From assembly GCA_963814985.1 (NCBI GenBank), contig CAWFFV010000002.1:186001-250000 (forward strand): a DNA stretch of 64,000 nucleotides, given 5' to 3'. The DNA is from CAWFFV01 sp963814985 (GTDB lineage Bacteria; Chloroflexota; Ktedonobacteria; Ktedonobacterales; Ktedonobacteraceae). The notes under the pieces were generated by a model, which was not told the DNA's origin, ran no database searches, and worked only from the letters and a program-made list of their open reading frames with translations. The position numbers were made by a program, and so were the translations under genes. This document shows positions 47,707-57,002 of the stretch, piece after piece (the first letter of the stretch is position 1; each line of letters starts with the position of its first letter).

Positions 47707-48661
47707 TTGAAGGAAATGACTATACGATATGGAACGAGCAAACGCCCTATTATCCTGGGTATAGTAGGAGATAGTGCGACTGGTAAGACCACACTGAGTC
47801 AGGGTATCGTCAAAATTCTGGGTACTGAGAATGTCTCAGTGCTCTGTACAGATGATTACCATCGCTTAATCGGCAACAGCGGAAGGAATTGGGCATTACC
47901 CCCTTGAACCCTGCATGCAATTATCTGGATATTATGGCACAGCATTTAAGGCTACTACGTGCTGGGGAGCCTATCCTGAAGCCACACTACGACCATAGGT
48001 CGGGAGATTTTGGACCACCACAATATCTTATGCCACATCCCTTCCTGGTCATCGAGGGACTACTCGGGCTCTACTGGCAGGAGATGCGCGATGCTTATAG
48101 CGTTCGAGTGTATCTTGACCCATCAGAGGAACTGCGATGGCGCTGGAAAGTGCGACGGGATTCGACGCAGCGGGGATATACTGAACCAGAAGTGCTACGC
48201 GAACTGGCAGCCCGTGAGCGCGATTCGCAGAAGTACATCCGACCACAGCGTCTCTATGCAGATGTGGTGGTTCTTTCTTTCCTGGGGAGTCATCTCTCTC
48301 TCAACAAGAGGAAGATGCACATCTCAATGTACGACTGACCCTCTATGGAACACTGCATCATCCGGACTTTAGTGAGGTCATCGCTGAGGATATTTCAGGA
48401 TGTATCCGTTCGACACTGGGACGCGAAGGAGGTCGAGCCGTCGAGTATCTAGAGATTGATGGTTCCATACCTGATGAGCCAGCCAGTGCGCTGGAGCGTT
48501 GTATTTTAGATCATCTGGATGAATGTGGAGCAGCCTCAGAGACGGATTTAGGAATTTATTGCGATCCCCAAACCCGGCATAGTCATCCCTTAGCTCTGAC
48601 GCAGCTCCTGCTAGTCTATCATCTGCTTCGTGCGAGGCAACGTGATGAGGTTCAAAGATGA
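47707..48661 (+). pseudogene. phosphoribulokinase/uridine kinase-like protein, frame-broken
   Basis: P-loop ILGIVGDSATGKTTLSQGI and TDDYHR open a type II (cyanobacteria/plant) phosphoribulokinase pattern, followed by ELGITPLNPACNYLDIM, KPHYDHRSGDFGPPQ and FLVIEGLLGLYWQEMRD. The frame breaks at about 47870 (one more base in CGCTTAATCGG) and at about 48275-48290; the last 120 residues continue in a third register. The intact protein would be about 318 residues. Phosphoribulokinase makes ribulose bisphosphate for carbon fixation, but no RuBisCO gene is seen here. AAGGAG 5 bases before the TTG at 47707 supports this start. Confidence 0.75.
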
Positions 48662-48745
48662 TACGTTGTCTGCGCTGGCCTACAACCAACGTATCAGCCA
48701 TGAATCGCCTTTGTTGCCTGTACAGCAGATCTCCTCCCAGCCAGC

Positions 48746-50990
48746 TTAAGCTATAAGAACTTCTCTCGCAAGAGGCAATTCAAAGAAAAAGGTTGATCCC
48801 TGCCCTTCTACCGACTTGAACCAGATACGCCCACGATGTTGCTGAATCAGCTCACGACACAGGTACAGTCCCAGTCCGGTTCCTCTGAATTCCTTGAGCA
48901 CGCACATTGTCTGCCCGAACAAAGCGACCAAAAATATGCGATTGTTGCGCAAGTGGGATGCCCATCCCCTGGTCACGCACAGAGAGTTGGGCAACATTGG
49001 TTTCTGTCTTCAGGTAAATAGTTATCTCGATCTCTCCACCTTCAGGGCTATATTTCATCGCATTGTTGAGAAGGTTGGTGAGTACCTGCTCAATGCGTTG
49101 AGGATCGATATCGACAATAATATGTTCTGAGGGAGCCTGTACCAGCAAGGTATGTTGGCTACTGGTGATGCGTAATCGTGCTACGGCTCTCTTAACCAGC
49201 ATTCCTAGTTCGGTTGGTGAGGGTTGTAGCTCCAGCAGTCCAGCTTGTAAGCGCGTCATATCCAGCAGATCTTCGGTCAATCCAACCAGGCGTGTTGTTG
49301 CCTGATCAATCGCCTCTATGGCCTCTGTCTGCCAATCTGCAAGGGGTGGCCCTTTTCCTCGTGCTGTCTGTGTGATTAGCATGTGCGCAAACCCTTTCAG
49401 AACAGCAAGGGGATTGCGCAGTTCATGTGCTGCAATACCAATGAACTCATCCTTCAGTTGTTCAGCCTCCTTCAGAGCGGTTACATCGTGCATGATGACG
49501 ACAACAGCAGGATCTTCTATTCCCGTTCCCGCTGCAAAACGTAGTTTTGCTGTCCAGCCGAGTATGAGCGGATCAATCGCTACAGCATTCAACAGGACGG
49601 GAAGGGAGATACCATTGGGATGACAAATCACTTCCTGGAAGTGACGAACGGACTCCCCTGTGTGCAACGCTCGTAGAGAGACTAATTCATCGATCGTGAG
49701 GAGATGTCCATCACTACCAAAAACCTGAATGCCATTCGTAGCAAGAAAATCAGCCATGGTCTGTCCCTCTGACCAGGATGCTCCCCACACGGAACTGGTT
49801 GCACGATTAGCAAGCACAAGTCGTGCATCCTTTCCACGCACGAGATACACACAACTGGGCAACTCGTCAATGACACTTTGGAGGAGTACACGACGAGCCT
49901 CTGTCTCTGCATGCGCCTGACGCTCTATTAACAAACGACGAGCTTCCGTGACATCATGCCAGACAACGACGGCACCAGCAATGGAATCGGCAAATTCGTT
50001 CCCATCTCCAGATGATCGGGCTTCTGTTACAGGCTGATACACCTGAAAGGTTTTGATCAAGTACTGCCGTGCCTCGTTATCAGAATCGGTGACCGTCACC
50101 AGAGTTTCCTGCTCACCGTCTTCCGTCAGCGGAGGAATGGGTAACCCTCGATAACCCGACGAAGTCGCTACCCCATCGTGCTGTCTGCTCCCCAAAATTT
50201 CACGCAAACGCCGCGCCGTATTATTTTCACGCACAATGTTACCCTGGCTATCAACCAGGACAATACCATCAGTAATACTATCAAAGATCGTATCAAGTTC
50301 CCGAATATGGGTCTGAGCCACCCGATATAAGCGGGCATTCTCAACAAATACGGCTGCTTGTGCCGCCAGACCAATCAACAGTGCTTCATCTTCTGCCGTA
50401 AAACAGTCAGGTTCTCCATGCCCCAACAGCAAACCACCGCGTACCTGCCCGGAATGATCAAGCAAGGGACCACCAAGAAAACTGCGAACAACGGGATGAC
50501 CATGTGGGACACCCATAGAGCGTAGTTCATCTGAAGCAAGTTGCCCATGCGCAAAAGCAAAAGCAGCCTCCTGTGCTTCATCTCGTAGTGTTGTCTTCTG
50601 AGTATATCCAGATGAATGGATATGAGCTAAAGCATCAGAAACTCGTACAACAACACCATGACGAAAAATAGGGGCGAGCAATCCTTCCCCTCCCAATGGC
50701 ATACGCCGAAACAACTCTTCTTGCGTCTCGGTGACTCCTACTACAGCAGCCAGATGAAAAAGATTTCCTTCCGAAGGAACAAGAAGCTGTCCCTGGCTGT
50801 CCACTGGACGAAGACTAAATGCCGCAAACTCTGCACCTGTGAGTTCACGAGCAGTTGCCGCAATTAAGTGTAGTAAGCGTCCCTCATCCAATTCACTCGC
50901 AAGCGCTGTGCCAACACGGTTTAATGCGGCAAACCGTTTGGCAGTAGCTTCTATATCCGAATGACGTTGGCTTCCATTTTTGCGTTTCAT
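48746..50990 (-). pseudogene. GAF/PAS histidine kinase, paralogue, frame-broken near the end
   Basis: About 748 residues, with the same order as the kinase at 39389-41652: GAF, two PAS-like domains (FDSITDGIVLVDSQGN and SVIDELPSCVYLVRGKDARLVLANRA), then AAHELRNPLAVLKGFAHML, NLLNNAMKYSPEGG and DQGMGIP. The frame breaks at about 48895-48905, where removal of one G in CAAGGAATTC restores AQEFRGTGLGLYLCRELIQ. The two proteins share sequence throughout, so they arose by duplication and are separated by about 7 kb. Confidence 0.85.
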
Positions 50991-51302
50991 GTTTCCTTTT
51001 CACCTCCTCTTTGTATTACTCTGCCAGGACAAAAAAAAATACACGAATTCCCTCCTCTTTCTCTCCTGTACCCGAAAATGAAGGAGAGAAACGAATGTTG
51101 GGTCTGTTTATACTAAATCAAAAATCATTCTATCCACTTTGTTCTCTTTCATTATATCCAATCTCACCCTGCTAGAACAGCCAGGGCATTTCAAGTTTTC
51201 AAGCACATCAATATTCCACAAATCCTTCATTGGTTGCATACAGCCATAGGAAAATGAGAAAATATCACAAGAGGAATACACCATCATAAGAGAGGGACCA
51301 TA
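50991..51302. other. Intergenic region
   Basis: About 310 bases between a histidine kinase gene and the divergent acyl-CoA dehydrogenase gene. A reverse frame at 51108-51338 looks spurious. No clear promoter was found. Confidence 0.35.
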
Positions 51303-52508
51303 ATGAGTTTTCCTGCGTATCCTGTTACCGAGCGTCAAAAGAAATTTGTGTCCATTGCGGGAGAATTAGCTGATATCTTTGCAAAACGAGCCGCGATGAA
51401 TGATTGGGAAGGGAAATTTCCTTTAGAGAACTACAAAGACTTACAGCAGGCCGGGTACCTGAAACTAACAGTGCCCAGTGACCTTGGAGGCTGGGGAGCC
51501 AATCTTCTGGAGGCCACTCTTGCTCAGGAACGACTGGCTCAGGGCTGCGCCTCGACAGCGCTCGTCATGGGTATGCATCTTATAAACGTTGCTCGCCTGG
51601 TAGAGAATACAACGGGTCCCAATGAACTACTGGCTCAGGTTTGTCGTGCTGTCGTAGAGAATGGGGCTATTCTCAATACCGTCGCCAGCGAACCTGTAAC
51701 TGGCAGTCCCAGCCGGGGAGGTCGTCCCTCTACCACAGCGACCCGGCAATCTGATGGCAGCTGGCGTATTAGCGGGCGCAAGACTTATACGACTGGGAGC
51801 TGGGTCTTGCAGCTTCTTCTGGTAGGTTGCAGTATAGAAGATGAAGTCGCCAGCGACTCTGGTCTACCACCGTCAGGCTCCAATCGAGGAACATTTCTTG
51901 TACCACATACGTCCCCTGGCTTGCGCATAGAAGAGACCTGGAACTCACTGGGTATGCGGGGCACTGCAAGTAATGATATTATTCTAGAAAATGTCCATGT
52001 CGGACCAGATGCTCACATTGAGGCACAAATTCCGCACAATCCATCCGCACAAGAACGCATAGCCGCCTGGGCATCTTTAACGACTGCTGTCTATCTGGGA
52101 ATCGCACAGGCTGCCCGTAACCAGGCCATCCAGTTTGCCCGTCAGCGTCGCCCAAACTCGCTGAACCAACCTATCTCCAGTGTCCCACACATTCAGGAAA
52201 AGGCAGCCAAAATGGAGCTGGCGCTACTCCAGAGCCGTGCCATTCTTTTTGGTATCACAGAACAGTTTAGCAATGACCCCTCCAGTATCCCTGGTAGCCA
52301 GTTCGCTGCCACCAAATATCTGGTGACTAACCATGCTATTGAGGTAGTTGACCTGGCAATGCGTCTGGTCGGAGGAGCCAGCTTATCTCTGGATTCTCCC
52401 CTCCAGCGCTACTATCGCGATGTACGAGCCGGGCTACATCACCCACCTATGGATGATGCCAGTATAGCCCTGCTTGCAAAACATGCACTGGAAGCAGAGA
52501 ATGCCTGA
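51303..52508 (+). CDS. acyl-CoA dehydrogenase-fold flavoprotein
   Basis: 401 residues with the three-domain fold: PSDLGGWGANLLEATLAQERLAQGC, then ASEPVTGSPSRGG and SWRISGRKTYTTGSW, then RRYY-like LQRYYRDVRAGLHHPPMDDAS near the C-terminus. The usual C-terminal catalytic Glu motif (GTSEI-like) is missing. The LHHPP signature resembles DszC/SfnB flavin monooxygenases as much as dehydrogenases. Substrate and reaction are not readable. GAGAGG before the ATG at 51303 gives the start. Confidence 0.8.
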   Translation: MSFPAYPVTERQKKFVSIAGELADIFAKRAAMNDWEGKFPLENYKDLQQAGYLKLTVPSDLGGWGANLLEATLAQERLAQGCASTALVMGMHLINVARLVENTTGPNELLAQVCRAVVENGAILNTVASEPVTGSPSRGGRPSTTATRQSDGSWRISGRKTYTTGSWVLQLLLVGCSIEDEVASDSGLPPSGSNRGTFLVPHTSPGLRIEETWNSLGMRGTASNDIILENVHVGPDAHIEAQIPHNPSAQERIAAWASLTTAVYLGIAQAARNQAIQFARQRRPNSLNQPISSVPHIQEKAAKMELALLQSRAILFGITEQFSNDPSSIPGSQFAATKYLVTNHAIEVVDLAMRLVGGASLSLDSPLQRYYRDVRAGLHHPPMDDASIALLAKHALEAENA

Positions 52509-52893
52509 GACAGGTCAAATTTCAGCATAGAAGTCATAATCTGTTCCGACAAGAGAGAGATGTTTTATATTTTCTCGCCAGAGTCTCTACCAGACCCGAA
52601 AAGAGCTAATCGCCATCACCGTCGTTGTCCACGCCTCACAGGTACTCTGAGAGTAATGTGAGGCACAACGCCAATCACACAGGCTGTTCCACCACGGTTG
52701 TTGTGTCTCGCTAGAGTGGTTGTCCCAGCCAGATGACTCCTCATGAGGAGCTTCGAATGCAACTCCCAATGGCAGAGGCAATGTCCTCACAAGACTTATG
52801 ACAATGGCAGTATGCGTCTTCACTATCTCTTCTCCACTGACATGATAACATAGTTGTATCTTCTGCAGCGGCTCAAGTATACGCTTGAAAGCT
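52509..52893. other. Intergenic region
   Basis: About 385 bases, no clear gene; a reverse frame of 115 residues (52587-52934) reads as low-complexity and overlaps the response regulator, so it is probably not coding. GCCTCACA/TGTGAGGC (52633-52664) is a hairpin that may end the acyl-CoA dehydrogenase transcript. Confidence 0.35.
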
Positions 52894-53574
52894 CTATACG
52901 TCAAGTAGCGAGATCCATTTATTACGCAAAGCATGGACTACGGCAGCAGTGCGATCATTGACATCTAATTTTTTTAGAATAGATGTAATATGGTTTTTAA
53001 CAGTCTGATCACTAATGCCCAGAGTTTTGGCGATTTCTTTGTTGCTGTTCCCTCCGGCAATATGCTCCAGAATTTCTACTTCACGAGAGGAAAGAGGGCA
53101 AGTAGTGACGACCAATTCATGGTCTTTCACTTCCAGTTCATTGAGAGCTTCAAAGGTATAGTAGGGGCGAGGCAACTTCAAGAGCACATCACTGGTAATA
53201 AGGTATTCACCATTATTCACCCTGCGCACTTTTTCCACCAGCTCCTGCGGTGTGATCGTACGTGTTTCGTAAGCGACTGCCCCTAATTTGATAAACCGGA
53301 AGAGAAACTCTTCATCTTCTGACGGAGCAAAAATAAACATTGCACCGTTCCGAGAAGCATGCTGATGAAGCAAACGGGCCATTTCGCAGGGATCAAGAGA
53401 GGTGAGTCCTCCATCCAGCAGCACCACATCAGGGTGCTCAGTACGTACCAGATCAATAATTTCTATCATATCAGTAGATTCACCAACAACGATACAATCG
53501 CCTGCTCTCTCAAGGGTAGAGCGAATACCATAGCGGAACAAGGGTAGATCAGTCACAACGAGAACCCGTATCAT
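52894..53574 (-). CDS. NarL/LuxR-family response regulator with atypical receiver
   Basis: 226 residues. The receiver has PDVVLLDGGLTSLDP with the acceptor Asp near residue 54. The acidic pocket shows one Asp (VVTDLPLFR), and the usual Lys near residue 105 is absent (GAVAYETRTITPQ). The C-terminal LuxR helix-turn-helix is intact: LSSREVEILEHIAGGNSNKEIAKTLGISDQTVKNHITSILKKLDV. The loss of pocket residues may mean phosphorylation-independent control. GAGAGGA precedes the ATG at 53574. No kinase gene is directly adjacent. Confidence 0.85.
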   Translation of the reverse strand: MIRVLVVTDLPLFRYGIRSTLERAGDCIVVGESTDMIEIIDLVRTEHPDVVLLDGGLTSLDPCEMARLLHQHASRNGAMFIFAPSEDEEFLFRFIKLGAVAYETRTITPQELVEKVRRVNNGEYLITSDVLLKLPRPYYTFEALNELEVKDHELVVTTCPLSSREVEILEHIAGGNSNKEIAKTLGISDQTVKNHITSILKKLDVNDRTAAVVHALRNKWISLLDV

Positions 53575-53678
53575 GTTTATCCTCTCTTGTCTTATATAAG
53601 GTCAACCACAAGTAGTCTATCATGGCTAGCAAAATAGTACTCATCATTGAGAAAAAACAGTACTTATCTCCCATACCC

Positions 53679-53780
53679 AACCCGAAAAATGCGTATGTGC
53701 ACGGTTCACAAGCCCACAGAATGTTCCCACCAGGACAAGGCATGGGCTTGTAAACCGTGCCTCCACACATTTTTCGGGTT
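53679..53780. repeat. Imperfect long inverted repeat upstream of the Wadjet cassette
   Basis: AACCCGAAAAATG...TGTG.ACGGTT.ACAAGCCCA pairs with TGGGCTTGT.AACCGTGCC.CCACACATTTTTCGGGTT, with arms of about 38 bases and a 26-base loop. It lies between the response regulator gene and jetA, about 115 bases before jetA. It is not of the same family as elements A-I. Confidence 0.6.
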
Positions 53781-53895
53781 CTGCGGGCTTAGGAACGATA
53801 TCCCTACGGAGATGTGGGGCGAGCCAACCAGAAACATCGACTGGACACGTCATGATAGAATAGAGGAAAAAGGGAGATGTTAGAGATACGGTTAC

Positions 53896-55551
53896 ATGAA
53901 TGATTCCAATCTGTATAGCAGAGATACCATAGATTTGATAGATCAAGAGATAGTCGCCAGTACGCAGAAAGGCGAGGTTTCGGGCACGATTGCCCCTTCT
54001 GAGCTTATTTCATCTTCTTCTGTCTTTCATCTAACAGACCGATTACAAATTTTCAGTTATCTCGTTTCAGTGAATCGTGTACGTTGGTATCGGGTGATTA
54101 TGCGCGTTTTTCTCCAGCGCCACCGTGAGTTGTACCGCTATCAACTCACCGCTCAGGAGGTTCGTGATGCAGTTCGTACTACTCTCGATCCCGAGTATAC
54201 GCTTGAACAATGCCAGAATGATCTCGCCGCACTGAAAGAATGGGGAAACATCACCACTATCTATGACCCAAGCCGCGCTACCTCTATTGCTAGCTTTCTC
54301 TCACCGGCACTGCTCTATCAGGCCACACCAGAAGCTATTGCTATCGAAACATTTCTCGATGAGCAAAATCGTGCCAGCGCAGTAAGAGGATCGTTGCGTC
54401 AGGGTGATCTCCCCCACCTCTGGACCGCGCTCCAACGTCTTGATGAAGCATTACAGCCCTCTGAACTTTCGCCTTCGCAGAGTCGTCAGATTGCAGAAGA
54501 GTGGCAACGTACCTTCGAGATATGGAATACCATGGCTCGCGAAGCCGCGCAGTACCTCGCCACAATGGTCAATGCTGCCCAACAAGCAAATCCCAATCTA
54601 GAGACCTATCAAGTCTATAAAGCTGCCGTCGTAGCATATGTACACGGCTTCGCTCAGACATTGACACAGTACAGTCGTCGCATTCGCGAATTCCTCACTG
54701 TCTGGTCTACAACAGGCAAAACAGAGCGCTTTATCGAGATTATCGCTCAATATCTCGAACCGCCTACTCCTACAACGGAGGGGAGACGAACATTAGAAGA
54801 GCTACAGCAGGAGGCTCGCAATCAAGTAGAGGCAGTCACAAACTGGTTCGCAGAGGGCAAAAATGCCGACACCTTTCGTCGCAACGCCCTTGTCGAGGTG
54901 GATAAGGTCGTCCGCCAGGCCGCAACGCTGGCCGCGACAGCACGCCCCAATGCCAACTATGCTACAATCTTAAACGCACTGGCGCGTCAACTCATTGAAA
55001 CACGAGATGGTGAGTCTGCACAACAACTCTTCTCGGTAGCCTTTGCCAATCTCTTACCAGTCCATCTGCCCGAAAGCCTGAGCGGTCCTCCCAGTTCCAC
55101 CTACGATGCTCGACAACCTGAGGACTGGCAAGAGCCTCCTACGGTTACACTCCGCTTGCGGCCTGTTAGTCGTGCCAATCGTGGTGAGCCTCCGATGGAA
55201 GATCCGGTTATTGAGAACCGCACAATGATGCGCAACCTGGTTGCCCAGCATGAGGAACATCTGAGAGAGCAACGCCAATGCTTTGCACAACTTTTCTCGA
55301 CTGCATATCTGGACGTTGGTACGATCAAGCATATCACCACTCAAGAGCGCGCCATCTTAACAGAGATCATTGATCGCTGTCTTGGTGACACAAATCATCA
55401 ATACCAGGCACCCGATGGTTCAACAGTAGTCCTGCTCAACCCTGGTGAGAAGACCTATATTCTTCTTCGTGCATCCGATGGGGTCCTCCTCTTACCTCGC
55501 TATCGTTTACATTACCAGGACCAGAAACAAACCGCCCGGAGCATGGCGTAG
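53896..55551 (+). CDS. jetA: Wadjet type II component JetA, DUF2397 family
   Basis: 551 residues of the DUF2397 (TIGR02677) family, with the N-terminal pattern TDRLQIFSYLVSVNRVRWYRVIMRVFLQRHREL and the long helical middle. In Wadjet systems JetA is the kleisin-like subunit that binds the SMC-like ATPase, JetC. Helices rich in Gln, Arg and Glu (EELQQEARNQVEAVTNW) match. It is the first gene of the four-gene cassette and ends 27 bases before jetB. A good promoter is not seen, though the 53679-53780 repeat may regulate it. Confidence 0.85.
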   Translation: MNDSNLYSRDTIDLIDQEIVASTQKGEVSGTIAPSELISSSSVFHLTDRLQIFSYLVSVNRVRWYRVIMRVFLQRHRELYRYQLTAQEVRDAVRTTLDPEYTLEQCQNDLAALKEWGNITTIYDPSRATSIASFLSPALLYQATPEAIAIETFLDEQNRASAVRGSLRQGDLPHLWTALQRLDEALQPSELSPSQSRQIAEEWQRTFEIWNTMAREAAQYLATMVNAAQQANPNLETYQVYKAAVVAYVHGFAQTLTQYSRRIREFLTVWSTTGKTERFIEIIAQYLEPPTPTTEGRRTLEELQQEARNQVEAVTNWFAEGKNADTFRRNALVEVDKVVRQAATLAATARPNANYATILNALARQLIETRDGESAQQLFSVAFANLLPVHLPESLSGPPSSTYDARQPEDWQEPPTVTLRLRPVSRANRGEPPMEDPVIENRTMMRNLVAQHEEHLREQRQCFAQLFSTAYLDVGTIKHITTQERAILTEIIDRCLGDTNHQYQAPDGSTVVLLNPGEKTYILLRASDGVLLLPRYRLHYQDQKQTARSMA

Positions 55552-55578
55552 AGTTGGTTAGAGGATGGAGGAAGATAT

Positions 55579-56970
55579 ATGAACGAAGAGAACACCATAC
55601 TGACAAGAGATCTGGACGAGGAGCAGACCAGCACGGATACTGCATCTCAATCCTCACGCGGTCGCAACAATACGCTGGCAGCCGCTCGACAGCGCGCCTC
55701 CGCTGCCGATCTGGTCAAGGCACATGTGACACTGCTAGAAAAAGCGGTGATTCTGCCCAGGCAACCTGACCTGTTTCGTCTGGTCAATCGGCACTATCGT
55801 ACGTTACAGACCTGGCATGATCACTACACGGGCTGGCGCATCCAACGCAGCGCAACTGTCATTCGGCTGCTCCATCGTCCCAGTACAATGACACCAGGCT
55901 ATCTTTATGAACGCTTGAAAGAACCAGGCGACTTTGCCTGCCTCACCTGGATCTTCTGGTACGCCGAAAACCGTCAACTCAGTGGGCGTGGCAACGATCA
56001 GCAGTTCTTACTTTCACAAATGGCTGAACAGCTTCAGGAGCAATCTGCAACAGGAACCGATGGCCTGGAAAAGCTCGACTTCCGCAAACCTGGCGCTCGC
56101 TATAGCATTCAACGGGCGCTCCACTATCTGGAAGATCTGGGCGGTTTGCAACTGGTGGATGGACAGACAAGGGAATGGGTCGAACAGACCAATGACGCCG
56201 ATGTCCTCTACGAGTTTACCGATGTCATCCATTCACTCGTCGCGGCTCTCGATCCACAGGAAATAGCCACGGTGGCAGAGCGACTTCACAATCCGGCGAC
56301 AATCCTACACCCAACGTTACTTCTAGAGGAGGCAACAGGCACAACACCTCTGGCCCGTGCATGGCGTTCATTACTTCTTGGTCCTGCTTTATTTCGCTTT
56401 GACGATCCCCAGGCTTTCACGGAACTACTCACTCATGCAGATGCAATAGCCTATGAACTACTGGAAACGTTCGGCTGGCTTCTTGATATCCATCGAAACT
56501 ATGCCTGCATCGTACGCGCCAGTGGGATGTCTACAGGGCCAGTCACCGGCCTGACTCCCTTTGGCACCAACGATCAGATTGCCATGCTTCTCTGTGCAGC
56601 AATCAGAAAGCAGGTTGAGTCTGGCCTGTGGCCTTCGCCCGATGCGTACGGCTGTTTACATGTGACAACAGAAGATATGACAGCGTTGTTCTATTCCGTG
56701 CGTGAACGTGATGGCGAGAATTGGGGCAGCGAGGCCCGCAATAAAAACTCCCGCGTCCTCCTTCAAGATGTCTATAAGAAAATGCGCCTGGTTGGTCTTC
56801 TGCGTGGCCCGGATGGCAATGGCAATCTGCTGGTATTACCTACCGCAGCCCGTTACACAGTAACGTATGACAAAATTGGGCAGGAAACGCCTGCATCCCG
56901 TTCACGTAGCAAGACAAACAAGACAAAAGCAGCCATTGCTCTGAAATTGCCAAATCTAAGTGATGTATGA
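55579..56970 (+). CDS. jetB: Wadjet type II component JetB, DUF2398 family
   Basis: 463 residues of the DUF2398 (TIGR02678) family, with LVKAHVTLLEKAVILPRQPDLFRLVNRHYRTLQ at the N-terminus, a winged-helix-like middle and a C-terminal LLQDVYKKMRLVGLLRGPDGNGN. JetB corresponds to the MukE-like subunit of the complex. Ribosome site GGAGGAAG before the ATG at 55579. A highly basic tail (SRSRSKTNKTKAAIALK) follows. jetC starts 32 bases downstream. Confidence 0.85.
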   Translation: MNEENTILTRDLDEEQTSTDTASQSSRGRNNTLAAARQRASAADLVKAHVTLLEKAVILPRQPDLFRLVNRHYRTLQTWHDHYTGWRIQRSATVIRLLHRPSTMTPGYLYERLKEPGDFACLTWIFWYAENRQLSGRGNDQQFLLSQMAEQLQEQSATGTDGLEKLDFRKPGARYSIQRALHYLEDLGGLQLVDGQTREWVEQTNDADVLYEFTDVIHSLVAALDPQEIATVAERLHNPATILHPTLLLEEATGTTPLARAWRSLLLGPALFRFDDPQAFTELLTHADAIAYELLETFGWLLDIHRNYACIVRASGMSTGPVTGLTPFGTNDQIAMLLCAAIRKQVESGLWPSPDAYGCLHVTTEDMTALFYSVRERDGENWGSEARNKNSRVLLQDVYKKMRLVGLLRGPDGNGNLLVLPTAARYTVTYDKIGQETPASRSRSKTNKTKAAIALKLPNLSDV

Positions 56971-57002
56971 AGATTGCAACGGGGAAAGAGGAAAAATAAA
57001 GT

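Noticed and set aside
51108..51338. 76-residue reverse-strand open frame
   Set aside because: No ribosome site and no known pattern; crosses the start of the forward acyl-CoA dehydrogenase gene.
52587..52934. 115-residue reverse-strand open frame
   Set aside because: Overlaps the response regulator and has no motif; may be chance or decayed sequence.
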